A stretch of DNA of 64,000 bases from assembly GCF_014842995.1 (NCBI RefSeq), contig NZ_JACYXL010000003.1:372001-436000 (forward strand). The letters are read 5' to 3'. Positions 24,886-33,855 of the stretch are shown in pieces; positions within the stretch are counted from its first letter, which is position 1; the number at the start of each line of letters is the position of its first letter. The notes beneath the pieces are model-generated. The model ran no database searches. It was given only the letters and a program-made list of their open reading frames with translations, and was not told the origin of the DNA. Source of the stretch: Rhodanobacter sp. 7MK24 (GTDB lineage: Bacteria > Pseudomonadota > Gammaproteobacteria > Xanthomonadales > Rhodanobacteraceae). A program made the translations under genes and the position numbers.

Positions 24886-25359
24886 ATGAAGACCACCCGC
24901 ACTGCCGTTGCCCTGCTCGCCGCCTGCCTGCTCGCCGGCACGGCCTGGGCGCAGACCTCGTCCAACCAGGCGCCGCCGCCGCTCAACCTCAAGCTGCCGC
25001 AGGTCAACAACATGCCCTCCGACCTGCCGGCCGCCAGCGGCAGCTCGGCCAAGCCCGCCAACAGTTCCGGCGCGGCCAGCGCTCCCGGTGCGTACTACGG
25101 CGATACCAGCGGTCGCATGGGCAACGCCGACACCCATACCGCCAGCGCATCGCAAACCTGCGACGACTCCACCTACAACCAGCCGCAGGTGCACGGCGAC
25201 GTGGGCATGGGCGTGATGTCCGGCAACCACACGAGCGGCAGCTACCAGAGCGGCGCGGTCAGCGTCACCAAGAACCTTGGCGACTGCGATCACCCCAGCG
25301 GCGGCGTCAGCTTCTCCGTGGGCGTGAGCCAGGGGCAATTCCATGGGCGCGGGTGGTAG
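24886..25359 (+). CDS. Small secreted protein, function unknown
   Basis: 157 aa with a clear signal peptide (ending TAWA, about residue 22) and then a Ser/Gly/Asn/Pro-rich body low in hydrophobic residues. Two cysteines (SQTCDD and GDCDHP) could form a disulfide. In style it resembles the repetitive exported protein at 10572-11219, but I see no shared motif. Same strand as the FKBP, 97 nt downstream. The 143 nt that follow, to 25502, show nothing I recognise. Confidence 0.65.
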   Translation: MKTTRTAVALLAACLLAGTAWAQTSSNQAPPPLNLKLPQVNNMPSDLPAASGSSAKPANSSGAASAPGAYYGDTSGRMGNADTHTASASQTCDDSTYNQPQVHGDVGMGVMSGNHTSGSYQSGAVSVTKNLGDCDHPSGGVSFSVGVSQGQFHGRGW

Positions 25360-25502
25360 CAGCGCTAGCCGCAGCCTCAATGCGGGAATCGATGTTCGAT
25401 CACGAGCGGGCACCAAAGCGGTTGCGTGGGCCGCGATGCCGATACCCACGCTCCACATCGGTTCGTGCAATTCCTTAAGGAAACTGCCGCGGAATTTCCG
25501 GT

Positions 25503-25889
25503 CTAGCCGGTGACCGTGTGTCCTGCGGCGGCAAGCAGTCGTTTCCCGGCTTCCAGATCCTCCGACTTGAGCAGCAGGCAATCGCCATCGAACGTGGACA
25601 CGAGGAAAACGCCCAACCCGTTTTCCGACAGTGGCTTCACGACGGAGAGCACGATACCCGTTTCGCCAAAGGCGAATGGCCCCACGAACCTCAGGCAAAC
25701 CCAATCCAGGTCGGCACGGACGCCCGCCGGGATCCGCTCGACCCGGCAGGTGATCGACAACTCATCGCCATTCCGGGTGATCGAAACAAACCCCGCACCA
25801 TCGGCCCACGTCGGAATGGCCGCATCGCCGTCCAGACGAACGATGCCGTGGCGACCCTCCAGCACCTGCAGTTCAATCATTTTGTCCAT
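25503..25889 (-). CDS. ACT-domain protein (CASTOR/ACT_7 type, COG3603)
   Basis: 128 aa forming two ACT-like ligand-binding halves: GRHGIVRLDGDAAIPTW, FVSITRNGDELSITC, CLRFVGPFAFGETGIVLSV, GLGVFLVSTFDGDCLLL and LAAAGHTV are the typical family blocks. It probably binds an amino acid and acts as a sensor; no enzyme domain is attached. Start chosen at MDKMIEL (25889); ATGs at 25916 and 25880 are alternatives. Downstream of the ParS/MbcA-like gene by 36 nt. Confidence 0.82.
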   Translation of the reverse strand: MDKMIELQVLEGRHGIVRLDGDAAIPTWADGAGFVSITRNGDELSITCRVERIPAGVRADLDWVCLRFVGPFAFGETGIVLSVVKPLSENGLGVFLVSTFDGDCLLLKSEDLEAGKRLLAAAGHTVTG

Positions 25890-25925
25890 GCCCCACCCGA
25901 GATACGCGGATTGCAACGCCGGATA

Positions 25926-26156
25926 CTATTTCGCTATCGAATGCAGGAAAGCCATCACGTCCGCCACGCGCCCTAGCCTGACCAGTTCGTCGGCCGTGCA
26001 GGAACCGAACCGGGCGATGGGCGTTTCCTGGTACCACGTCAACGCACGGCCGGGATCGGGTTCAACTTCGCCGGCGACCCGCAGTACCGCAAGCCTGTCC
26101 GCAAGGGTTGCCTGCGTGTCGCCGCAGGAGCGTTCGGTAGCCAGGGATACGCTCAT
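25926..26156 (-). CDS. Small ParS/MbcA/Xre-antitoxin-like protein without a toxin neighbour
   Basis: 76 aa, no DNA-binding N-terminus. The C-terminal half (about 40-74: ALTWYQETPIARFGSCTADELV, then a conserved Gly-x-x-x-x-V-x-x-x-L pattern) resembles the toxin-binding DUF2384 domain of Xre/MbcA/ParS antitoxins. No RES-domain or other toxin gene is next to it. It overlaps the upstream protease gene by 4 nt (ATGA), so it is translationally coupled to a retropepsin-like protease instead. The assignment is from pattern only. Confidence 0.5.
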   Translation of the reverse strand: MSVSLATERSCGDTQATLADRLAVLRVAGEVEPDPGRALTWYQETPIARFGSCTADELVRLGRVADVMAFLHSIAK

Positions 26157-27523
26157 GGCACATGCCTCGCCCGCGGCGCCTCTGGATTCGGCGGACCGAG
26201 CTCCAGCCGCATCCGCCCGAAATCGACCGACCACCACTCGAACGCGCCCAGTACGTCCTCGCCAAGCACATTCGGTGCAGTGTCCGCATCGCCGGCCAGT
26301 TCCACGTCCATGCGGGCCAATGTCGTCGTGCGGTCGCCCACGCGCACCTGCACGGCGGGCCAGATCGTCGTACGTCGCTCCACCGCGCCGCCGGCGCCCG
26401 CCACGTGGGCGCGACGTGACGGCAGGCCCTTCAGCAACGCCGCATGGCGCCGGGCGAAACCGGCGGACAGCGCGGAACTTGCCGCGCCGCTGTCCAGATG
26501 CATCGCGACCGACGACGCACCGCCGACGTTCGCCTGCACGTACATGTCGTTGCCGACCATCAGCAGGTTTCCCGTTTCCGCCGCCGCGGGATTCGCCGTC
26601 GACAGCGACGGCTCCAGACGCCCGGCGGCAGTGATGCGGAACCGCTGCAAGGCACGCAGCACGGGGAAGCCCAGGATGGCATCGATCCGGTAGCCGCCCG
26701 GCACCGGCATGGCCAGTTGCGCATCGTCCAGCACCAGGAACGGCACATCGTGCAGGGTGAGCCCGGCGAAGCTCAGGGTATCGGCCAAGCCCAAGCGCAC
26801 CGCCACCGCGTCGCGACTGGAACTGCCCACGCTGGCGCCGCCCTGTTGCAGGTGCAGGCCCAGCCGGCGCGCGGTCGACAACGACAGCACCGACAGATTG
26901 GCGCCGGTATCCAGCACTACTTCCTGCACGCGACCGTCGATGCTCGCCGTCGCACGCGGCAACCCCACCTTGTCCCTGCGCACCGGTTCCGCCTTCGGCT
27001 GGTATGCGACCTTCTGCTGCATCGGCAATGCGGCCAATTGCACGGCCATCGCCGCCGTCTGGGCGGCGCCGGCCTGCTCCGCCGCGTCGGCGCGGGATGC
27101 CACCAATGCGGCTTGTAGTTGCTGCGCCGCCTTGGCCGCACGTGCGTAATCGCCATCGGCGAAGGCAGCGTCGGCGGCGATTTCCCAGGCGATGGCGCGC
27201 TGCCGCGGATCGGACGCTTTGCCGGTGGCGAGGAACTGTTCCACCAGTTGCGCCGATCGCCTGCCGTCCAATCGTGCCGCTGCGACGCGCGCCCGGGCCA
27301 GCAGCGCCAGCGGAGGTTCGATCTGCGGCAAGGCCGTGCGCAAGGCGAAGATCTCCTGCGCTGGCGCAGCCAGCATCGACTCCACGCTGGCGACTGGCTC
27401 GGGCGGCATCGGTGACGCCTGCACCGCCATCACGCTGACGCTGGCGCCGCCCAGCGACAGCAGCATGCCGACGACGAGCGCCGCCCCGCGGCAACCCCAC
27501 GCACGAACGAACCGGTACGGCAT
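26153..27523 (-). CDS. Exported retropepsin-like aspartic protease (two lobes)
   Basis: 456 aa. A signal peptide or anchor (about 1-35), an Ala-rich helical stretch (about 45-165), then two retroviral-protease-like lobes. VVLDTGANLSVL carries the first catalytic Asp (near residue 203), and MHLDSGAASSAL the second (near residue 343). A hydrophobic ILGFP follows the first lobe and VLGEDVLGAF the second, as in the Gly-rich psi-loop. Two DTG/DSG lobes in one chain resemble the pepsin arrangement rather than a retroviral homodimer. Substrate unknown. Its stop overlaps the small downstream gene. Confidence 0.8.
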   Translation of the reverse strand: MPYRFVRAWGCRGAALVVGMLLSLGGASVSVMAVQASPMPPEPVASVESMLAAPAQEIFALRTALPQIEPPLALLARARVAAARLDGRRSAQLVEQFLATGKASDPRQRAIAWEIAADAAFADGDYARAAKAAQQLQAALVASRADAAEQAGAAQTAAMAVQLAALPMQQKVAYQPKAEPVRRDKVGLPRATASIDGRVQEVVLDTGANLSVLSLSTARRLGLHLQQGGASVGSSSRDAVAVRLGLADTLSFAGLTLHDVPFLVLDDAQLAMPVPGGYRIDAILGFPVLRALQRFRITAAGRLEPSLSTANPAAAETGNLLMVGNDMYVQANVGGASSVAMHLDSGAASSALSAGFARRHAALLKGLPSRRAHVAGAGGAVERRTTIWPAVQVRVGDRTTTLARMDVELAGDADTAPNVLGEDVLGAFEWWSVDFGRMRLELGPPNPEAPRARHVP

Positions 27524-27576
27524 GCTAGATTCACCACTGTCTCATGAACATAATTTATTGTATTACAGAAATAATT

Positions 27577-28092
27577 ATGCGATCAACAACAAATTCAAAC
27601 ATCGTCAGGACCGCTCGCATCCTGCGCATGGCCGCCTGGGTGGGCGCCGCCGCCTGCGTGCTCGTCACCGTGGTCGGCGTGCTGGTGCCGCCGGGCGCCA
27701 CGGCACCGGTCGCCGCCACCTTGACCGGCAGCGACCTGCCCCATGCCTGGGCTGCAGGCATCGTGCTGGTGTTGGCCCTGGTCAGCGCCGCCGCCCTGAT
27801 CGAATTGGCGCGCATGCTGGGCCAAGTGCGGGAACACGCCCTGTTCGCGCCGGCGGCGACGCGCCACTTCCGCCACTTCGCCGGCCTGCTGGCGCTGGCG
27901 GCCGCGCTGCGCGTCGTGCTGCCGGCGTTCGCCGCCATTGCCGCGGCCCGCCAGGCGGGCCGCCATGCCGCCACGCTGACATTCGACGGTGGCGACCTGC
28001 TGGCATTGCTGATCACGGCGGTGTTCTTCCTCGTGGCGCGACTGTTCGACGAAGCAGCACGCCTCGAAGACGACAGCCGCTCGATCGTGTGA
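27577..28092 (+). CDS. DUF2975 membrane protein
   Basis: 171 aa from the ATG at 27577 (an ATG at 27544 would add 11 residues). About four membrane segments: 20-42, 60-82, 100-122 and 140-160. DUF2975 proteins are usually encoded directly before a small YozG-type Xre regulator, as here (7 nt gap to the next gene). The start lies in a conspicuously AT-rich island (about 27538-27595), which is the likely promoter region. Function unknown. Confidence 0.82.
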   Translation: MRSTTNSNIVRTARILRMAAWVGAAACVLVTVVGVLVPPGATAPVAATLTGSDLPHAWAAGIVLVLALVSAAALIELARMLGQVREHALFAPAATRHFRHFAGLLALAAALRVVLPAFAAIAAARQAGRHAATLTFDGGDLLALLITAVFFLVARLFDEAARLEDDSRSIV

Positions 28093-28099
28093 GGCGCCA

Positions 28100-28330
28100 A
28101 TGGCCATAGTCGTCCGACTCGACGTGATGCTCGCGCTGCGCAAGATCCGCTCGCGCGACCTGGCCCAGTTCGTGGGCATCACGGAATCCAACCTGTCGCT
28201 GCTCAAATCCGGGCACGTGCGCGGCGTGCGCTTCGAGACGCTGGGGAAGATCTGCGAATTCCTGCAATGCCAGCCCGGCGACCTGCTGGTCTGGGTGCCC
28301 GACGACGAAGCGGAAAAAAGCGGCAATTAG
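28100..28330 (+). CDS. Xre/YozG-family helix-turn-helix regulator
   Basis: 76 aa, essentially one HTH domain: LDVMLALRKIRSRDLAQFVGITESNLSLLKSGHVRGVRF, with FETLGKICEFLQCQPGDLLVW completing the Cro/CI-like fold. Lies 7 nt after the DUF2975 gene. The pair probably forms a small self-regulated unit. The 179 nt that follow, to 28509, show no gene. Confidence 0.9.
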   Translation: MAIVVRLDVMLALRKIRSRDLAQFVGITESNLSLLKSGHVRGVRFETLGKICEFLQCQPGDLLVWVPDDEAEKSGN

Positions 28331-28509
28331 GCTGGAAAGTCGGTCTGGAGTCCCGGCAACTGCAATCAGCTCACTGGCACGGCAGAGGGAACGTGCCGAA
28401 CCGGTCCAGGGTACGACCCAGTTCCTCGCGCAATTCGCACGCGGGTGCGGAAAGGTCGCCCTAACCGTCGCAGATCACCACGGCGACAATGCGAATCACG
28501 GCGTTCCGC

Positions 28510-28998
28510 TCACAAGCGCGTGTACGACCACGACTGCATGCGCCCTTCCTTGTACGGCATCACGCCATGGAAGGGGCGTGCGTCGTCGTCGAACACCAGC
28601 GGCAGGAAGTGGCGATCGCCCTCCCACATCGGCAGTTCCATCAGCTTGTCGCGCGCCACCCATTCCAGCGTGCCTTCGGGGTTGCTCGCCAGCGGCGTGC
28701 CCTCGTAGCGGTCGATCAGGAAGATGAAACCCAGCCAGTCCTCGCCCTGCTTGCCGAAGCCGGGCCAGTTGAGCGTGCCGCGCAACTGCATGGAGAGGCA
28801 TTCGATACCGGCCTCCTCGCGAATCTCGCGGCGCATGCAGGCAGCGATGTCCTCTCCCGGCTCCATCTTGCCGCCGAGGCCGTTGTATTTGCCGAGGTGC
28901 TGGTCGTCGGGCCGTGCGTTGCGGTGGATCATCAGCACCTGGCCGCGGTCGGGTGAAAGCACGTAGCCGAGGGTGGCGACGATGGGCGTATAGGGCAT
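28510..28998 (-). CDS. NUDIX hydrolase (8-oxo-dGTP diphosphatase-like)
   Basis: 162 aa. The NUDIX box GGKMEPGEDIAACMRREIREEAGI is spread over about residues 42-66 with all the conserved Gly, Glu and Arg residues. TPIVATLGYVLSPD at the start and HRNARPDDQHLGKYNGLGGK resemble MutT/YtkD-type nucleotide-pool sanitisers. Substrate not certain. The ATG at 28998 is used; one at 29025 would add 9 residues; neither has a strong ribosome-binding site. Divergent from the phosphodiester glycosidase gene (97 nt). Confidence 0.88.
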   Translation of the reverse strand: MPYTPIVATLGYVLSPDRGQVLMIHRNARPDDQHLGKYNGLGGKMEPGEDIAACMRREIREEAGIECLSMQLRGTLNWPGFGKQGEDWLGFIFLIDRYEGTPLASNPEGTLEWVARDKLMELPMWEGDRHFLPLVFDDDARPFHGVMPYKEGRMQSWSYTRL

Positions 28999-29095
28999 GG
29001 CGAAATTGCTGGGGAAAGCGGCCATTCTAGCGTCTGCCAACGCGGCCGCGCCGCAGGCTTGCATCGACCCGCACCGGGCATGCGACCATCGGCAG

Positions 29096-29902
29096 ATGTG
29101 CACGACGTTTCGCTCCCGCTTCGCTGCCTGTTTCCCCCGCCAGTTCGTGTTGCTGGCGCTGCTCGCCGGCACGGCCGCCTGCGGCGCGTCGTCGCGCATA
29201 CCGGTGAGCCGCGAACTGGTGTTCGATGGACAGAACTATCGCGTGGTGTCGCTTGATCTGAAGCATGATCCACTCAGCCTGCATTGGCGCGACCCGGACA
29301 GCGGCGATGCCTTTGGCGATGTCGAAACCCTGCAACAGTGGGGCGAGTCGCGCGGCCAGCACCTGCTGTTCGCTGCCAACGCCGGCATCTACGACCGCCA
29401 GAGCAAGCCGCTGGGCCTGTACGTGGAAGACGGCAAGACGCTGGTGCCGCTGAACATGGCGCACGGCAACCCGGCCTCGGGCAACTTTTCGCTGCTGCCG
29501 AACGGCGTGTTCGCGATCTACCCCGACGGCCACGCGGCGGTGCGCACCAGCGCGGCGTTCAAGGCCGACGGCAAGCCGGTGCGCTGGGCCACCCAGTCCG
29601 GCCCGATGCTGGTCATCGACGGCCAGCTCAACCCCAATTTCGTGGACGACTCGGGCAGTCTGAAGTGGCGCAGCGGGGTATGCGCGAAATCGCCCACCGA
29701 AGTGGTCTTTGCGGTGAGCGAAGTACCGGTGAATTTCCACGGCTTCGCGCGGTTGTTCCGCGACAAGCTCGGCTGCCGCGACGCGCTGTATCTCGACGGC
29801 AGCATCTCGCAGATCTTCGTGGAAGGCGAAGGCTATGCCGGCGCACCGGCCTTTCTCGTGAAGCCCTATGCGGGCATCTTCGCGGTATTCGTGCCGCAGT
29901 GA
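29096..29902 (+). CDS. Phosphodiester glycosidase-family lipoprotein (DUF2233/NAGPA type)
   Basis: 268 aa. The N-terminus has a membrane segment ending GTAAC, a likely lipobox (Cys near residue 29). DUF2233 blocks: FAANAGIYDRQSKPLGLYV, SLLPNGVFAI, WATQSGPMLVIDG, RSGVCAKSPTEVVF, CRDALYLDGSISQ. Relatives hydrolyse sugar-phosphodiester links. In bacteria the substrate is mostly unknown, perhaps envelope glycans. No operon partner is apparent. Confidence 0.83.
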   Translation: MCTTFRSRFAACFPRQFVLLALLAGTAACGASSRIPVSRELVFDGQNYRVVSLDLKHDPLSLHWRDPDSGDAFGDVETLQQWGESRGQHLLFAANAGIYDRQSKPLGLYVEDGKTLVPLNMAHGNPASGNFSLLPNGVFAIYPDGHAAVRTSAAFKADGKPVRWATQSGPMLVIDGQLNPNFVDDSGSLKWRSGVCAKSPTEVVFAVSEVPVNFHGFARLFRDKLGCRDALYLDGSISQIFVEGEGYAGAPAFLVKPYAGIFAVFVPQ

Positions 29903-29909
29903 TTCCGCA

Positions 29910-30296
29910 TCACGGCAGCTGGTAGTCGAACGTGTACGAGTGACCGCCCTGCGCATCGATGTGGATCGCCAGCGTGCCGGTCAATCCGGACAATTCTTCG
30001 GTGCCCGAGTCCGGCACCACGCTCACCAGCAACGCGGAAGCGCCGCGATCCATCGTGCCCGAATGCTGCAGCACGAATGTGCCATGCCGGCCGTGCAGCG
30101 CGCCCGCCACGCGCTCCATCGCGACGTAACCTGCCGAACCGTCCACCGCGCTGCGGTAAGCCAGCATTTCGCCCAGGCTGTGCGCCTCGAGGTCACCGCT
30201 GAACCGCTTGTCGATGCCCATGCGGCCCAACCCGCTGTCGGCATGTGCAGGCGATTGCGGTTCGAGTTTTACCGTGAAGATGCCGCTGGCTTGCAT
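29910..30296 (-). CDS. DUF3224 protein
   Basis: 128 aa. Family pattern: GIFTVKLEPQ, MGIDKRFSGDLEAHSLGEML, GYVAMERVAGALHGRHGTFVLQHSGTM, VVPDSGTEELSGLTGTLAI, GGHSYTFDYQLP. Beta-barrel fold related to allene-oxide-cyclase-like proteins; function unknown. A near-perfect ribosome-binding site GGAGGA precedes the ATG. Divergent from the AraC-type regulator, which might control it. Confidence 0.88.
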   Translation of the reverse strand: MQASGIFTVKLEPQSPAHADSGLGRMGIDKRFSGDLEAHSLGEMLAYRSAVDGSAGYVAMERVAGALHGRHGTFVLQHSGTMDRGASALLVSVVPDSGTEELSGLTGTLAIHIDAQGGHSYTFDYQLP

Positions 30297-30437
30297 GGTG
30301 AATCCTCCGTAGGGGTGGCGGCCGCTGCGACGAGACCGGGTGGCGAGACAGGGCTGCGACGAAACCATCGTGTCGTGGCGAAGCCTCTGCGATGATCGTG
30401 GCTGGCACCTGCACATTCCAGCACCGCCCCGCCGCCG

Positions 30438-31268
30438 ATGATTGGAAAAACGCGACACACCGACTCCATCGCCACCGATGCGCCGCGCGGTGTGCTGCAC
30501 ATGCGCCTCGGCGATGGCGCGTTCGGGCATGCACGGCAGGCGCCCGCGCCGGCGCTGGCCGCCTTCGTCGAACACTACTGGTGCGTGCGCTGGGACCTGC
30601 GCGATCGTCCGCCGCAACAGCAGGAGACGCTGCCGCACCCGAACGTGCACCTGGTGCTGGAACGCGGCGAAGCGAGAGTATGGGGCGTGCACGAAGGTCG
30701 CTACCGTCGCACGTTGGAAGGCTGCGAAACGGTGTTCGGAGTGAAGTTCGCCGCAGGCGGCTTTCACGCCTTCCTGCGCGGATCGGTAGGCGCGTTGGCG
30801 AATCGCTCGTTGCACGCCCGCGAAGTATTCGGAGCCGGCATCGACGACGTCGTGCCCGCCATTCCCGCCTGCACCGACATCGCCGCGATGGTGGCCCTGG
30901 TCGAACCTCTGTTGTTGGCGACGGCGCCCGCTCCCGACCCGCTCGCAGTGCAGGCTCGCGCCCTGGTAGCGCAGGCAGCGAACGATCGCGAACTGCTACG
31001 CGCCGAGCAACTGGCCGAGCGCGCCGGCATGGGCCTGCGCGCCCTGCAGCGGCTGTTCCGCGACTACGTGGGAGTCAGTCCGAAATGGGTGATTGCACGC
31101 TATCGCCTGCACGAAGCGGTGGCGCAATTGCAAGCTGGCCGCGAGCTGGCCTGGACCGAGCTGGCGCTGGCCCTCGGCTACTACGACCAGGCGCATTTCA
31201 TCCGCGACTTCCGCCGCCTGGTCGGTTGCGCACCGGCGGATTACGCGCGGCGCCAGCACGCGGATTGA
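30438..31268 (+). CDS. AraC-family transcriptional regulator
   Basis: 276 aa. The C-terminal double helix-turn-helix (about 185-270) has AEQLAERAGMGLRALQRLFRDYVGVSPKWVIARYRLHEA, spanning the first HTH and linker, then ALALGYYDQAHFIRDFRRLVGCAPADY. The N-terminal domain (about 15-160) with HPNVHLVLERGEA and FGVKFAAGGFHAFL is the DUF6597-type sensor common in this subgroup. Ligand unknown. Divergent to the DUF3224 gene across 141 nt. Confidence 0.9.
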   Translation: MIGKTRHTDSIATDAPRGVLHMRLGDGAFGHARQAPAPALAAFVEHYWCVRWDLRDRPPQQQETLPHPNVHLVLERGEARVWGVHEGRYRRTLEGCETVFGVKFAAGGFHAFLRGSVGALANRSLHAREVFGAGIDDVVPAIPACTDIAAMVALVEPLLLATAPAPDPLAVQARALVAQAANDRELLRAEQLAERAGMGLRALQRLFRDYVGVSPKWVIARYRLHEAVAQLQAGRELAWTELALALGYYDQAHFIRDFRRLVGCAPADYARRQHAD

Positions 31269-31269
31269 G

Positions 31270-32646
31270 TCAGACCTCCAGCCGCATGCCCGGCTGCGAC
31301 AGCGTTACCGTGATACCGAAGCGCTGCTTCAGCATCGCCACCAGCGCTTCGCGCGCGGGGTTCTCGCCATGCGCCAGTGCCACCGGCGGATGGCTGGGGC
31401 TGTCGCCGTACCACTCCAGCAAGCCTTGCTGGTCGGCATGCGCGGACAGACCGCCCACGGTATGGATGCGCGCGCGCACCGTAATCTCCTCGCCGAACAG
31501 GCGCACCTGCTTCACGCCGTTGACCAGCAGCCGGCCCAGCGTGCCGGCGGCCTGGTAGCCCACGAAGATCACGTGATTGCGCGCGAAGGCGAGGTTGTTG
31601 GCCAGGTGATGGCGCACGCGCCCGCCGTTGGCCATGCCGGAGCCGGCGATGACGATGGCGCCGCCATGGATGCGGTTGATCGCCTTGCTGTCCTCCACGC
31701 CCGCGCTGACGCGCAGGTTAGGCAGCTTGAATGGCTTGATGCGCCCTTGCCAGACCTTCGCGGCATCGGCGTCGAACAATTCTTCGTGGTGGTCGTAGAC
31801 CGCCATCACCTTGGCCGCCATCGGGCTGTCGAGGAAGATCGTCCACGGCGCGAGGTTCCAGTCTTCGAAGTGTTCGGCGAACCAATAGAGCAACTCCTGG
31901 CTGCGCCCCACCGCGAACGCGGGGATCACCACGTTGCCGCCGTCGGCACGCGCCGCGGCGAGGATCTGACCCAGCTCGGCCACGGTCGCGGCGCGATCCT
32001 TGTGGTTGCGGTCGCCGTAGGTGGATTCCATCAGGATCAGGTCGGTGCGCGGTGCCGGTGCCGGGTCGCGCAGGATGGGCGTGCCGCGCATGCCGAGGTC
32101 GCCGGTGAACAGCACCGAACGGCTGTCCGCGCGCAGCTCCAGCATCGCCGAACCGAGGATGTGCCCCGCCTCGTGCAGGCGCAGCGTCACGCCGGGGAGG
32201 ATGTCCGTGTCGGCTTCGTAGGGCAGCGGATGCAGCTGCGCTTGCGCGGCGATGACATCGGCGGCGGTGTAGAGCGGCGCGACCTCGGGTTGGCCGGATG
32301 CGTGTTCGCGGTTCGTGCGCTCGGCGTTGTGCTCCGACAACGAGGCGGCGTCGAGCAGCATGATGGGAAACAGGTCGCAGGTGGCTGCCTGCGCATAGAT
32401 CGGACCCTTGAAGCCGCGCTTGACCAGCAGCGGTACGCGGCCGATGTGGTCGATGTGCGCATGGCTGATGACCAGCGCATCGATGGAGGCCGGGGCGAAC
32501 GCGAACGGCTCGGCGTTGCGCGCGTCAGCCTCGCGGCCGCCCTGCACCATGCCGCAATCGAACAGGATGCGCTTGCCCGCCGCTTCGATGAGATGGCATG
32601 ACCCGGTGACCTCGCCACCTGCCGCACCGTGGAACTCGATACGCAT
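31270..32646 (-). CDS. MBL-fold / beta-CASP RNase-like hydrolase
   Basis: 458 aa. Metallo-beta-lactamase motifs: HAHIDHIGR (near residue 62), the later HILGS and FTGDLGMRG; beta-CASP motifs STYGDRNH, PAFAVGRSQELLY, IFLDSPMAAK, ILAGSGMANGGRVRHHL-type (IAGSGMANGG) and GGLSAHADQQGLLEW. This is the RNA-processing exonuclease/endonuclease family related to CPSF73 and YsgI-like proteins. Likely a zinc-dependent RNase; natural target unknown. Last gene of the dapD-dapE run, 22 nt after dapE. Confidence 0.92.
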   Translation of the reverse strand: MRIEFHGAAGGEVTGSCHLIEAAGKRILFDCGMVQGGREADARNAEPFAFAPASIDALVISHAHIDHIGRVPLLVKRGFKGPIYAQAATCDLFPIMLLDAASLSEHNAERTNREHASGQPEVAPLYTAADVIAAQAQLHPLPYEADTDILPGVTLRLHEAGHILGSAMLELRADSRSVLFTGDLGMRGTPILRDPAPAPRTDLILMESTYGDRNHKDRAATVAELGQILAAARADGGNVVIPAFAVGRSQELLYWFAEHFEDWNLAPWTIFLDSPMAAKVMAVYDHHEELFDADAAKVWQGRIKPFKLPNLRVSAGVEDSKAINRIHGGAIVIAGSGMANGGRVRHHLANNLAFARNHVIFVGYQAAGTLGRLLVNGVKQVRLFGEEITVRARIHTVGGLSAHADQQGLLEWYGDSPSHPPVALAHGENPAREALVAMLKQRFGITVTLSQPGMRLEV

Positions 32647-32668
32647 ACCGCCTCCGTCTGTCGCGTAG

Positions 32669-33805
32669 TCAGATCGCCAGCATCCGCTCGCAGATCGCCT
32701 GATACAAGGCCGGCAGGCGCTCCAGCTCGGCGACGTCCACGCACTCGTCCACTTTGTGGATGGTGGCGTTGACCGGGCCGAGCTCCACCACTTCCGCACC
32801 CAGCGGCGCGATGAAACGACCGTCCGAAGTGCCGCCCCCGGTGCTTTGCTCGGGCTCCGTGCCGCACAGTTCGCGGCACACCGCCACCACGGTTTCGCGC
32901 AGGCGGCCGCCTGGCGGCGTGAGGAAGGGTTCGCCGGAGAGGTTCCACGCCAGCGTGTAGTTCAGGCCGTGCTGCGCGAGGATGGATTCGGCGCGCGCGC
33001 GCAGGTCCTCGGCGCGACTCGCGGTGCAGTAGCGGAAGTTGATGAGTGCGGTGAGCTCGCCCGGGATGACGTTGGTCGCGCCGGTGCCCGCGTTGAGGTT
33101 GGAGACCTGGAACGAGGTGGGCGGGAAATCGGCGTTACCCTGGTCCCAGCGTTCGGCGGCGAGCGCCGCCAGGGCCGGCGCGAAGGCGTGGATGGGATTC
33201 AGCGCCTTCTCGGGATAGGCCACATGGCCCTGCACGCCGCGCACGGCAAGCGTGCCCGAGAGCGAGCCGCGCCGTCCCACGCGGATCAGGTCGCCGAGCC
33301 TCTCCTTCGCCGAGGGTTCGCCCACCACGCACCAGTCGATGCGTTCGCCGCGGACGCGGAAACCTTCGGCCACCTTGCGCACACCGTCGAGGTTGGTCGG
33401 ACCTTCCTCGTCGCTGGTCAGCAGCAGCGCCACGCGGCCGGCATGCCCGGGATGCGTCGAAACGAAGTGCTCCAGCGCCACGGTCATCGCCGCCACGGAA
33501 CCTTTCATGTCGGCGGCACCACGTCCGTACAACTTTCCTTCGCGGATCGACGGTTCGAACGGCGCGCTTTGCCACGATGTTTCCGGCCCGCTCGGCACCA
33601 CGTCCGTGTGACCGAGGAAGGCAAGCGTCGGTCCGCCGGCACCATGCACGGCCCACAGGTTGTCCACCTCGCCGTGGCGCAGGTGCTCGATGCGGAAGCC
33701 CACGCGCTGCAGGCGTGCGGCCAGCAGCGCCTGGCAGCCGGCATCTTCCGGCGTCACCGAGCGGCGGCGGATCAGTTCGCAGGCAAGGTCGAGGACATCG
33801 GACAT
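32669..33805 (-). CDS. dapE: Succinyl-diaminopimelate desuccinylase DapE
   Basis: Zinc peptidase-family enzyme that removes succinate from N-succinyl-LL-DAP for lysine and peptidoglycan synthesis. 378 aa: [11 protein letters not shown] (zinc His and following Asp), [11 protein letters not shown] (bridging Asp), TSDEEG (catalytic Glu), [18 protein letters not shown] dimerisation region, and IHKVDECV (C-terminal zinc His). Starts at [24 protein letters not shown]; an ATG 21 nt earlier is less likely. It lies in the same minus-strand run as dapD, two pathway steps apart. Confidence 0.96.
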   Translation of the reverse strand: MSDVLDLACELIRRRSVTPEDAGCQALLAARLQRVGFRIEHLRHGEVDNLWAVHGAGGPTLAFLGHTDVVPSGPETSWQSAPFEPSIREGKLYGRGAADMKGSVAAMTVALEHFVSTHPGHAGRVALLLTSDEEGPTNLDGVRKVAEGFRVRGERIDWCVVGEPSAKERLGDLIRVGRRGSLSGTLAVRGVQGHVAYPEKALNPIHAFAPALAALAAERWDQGNADFPPTSFQVSNLNAGTGATNVIPGELTALINFRYCTASRAEDLRARAESILAQHGLNYTLAWNLSGEPFLTPPGGRLRETVVAVCRELCGTEPEQSTGGGTSDGRFIAPLGAEVVELGPVNATIHKVDECVDVAELERLPALYQAICERMLAI

Positions 33806-33855
33806 GAAACAGGCCACCGCAGGCATTCGTGACTCTGCAGCATAGCAAGCCGTTC

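Noticed and set aside
25360-25502. Gap after the secreted protein gene
   Set aside because: No reading frame, no clear hairpin with T-run; left unannotated.
28331-28509. Possible small RNA in the 179-nt gap (GTCGCC/GGCGAC pair)
   Set aside because: Only a weak 6-bp pairing, no promoter or terminator.
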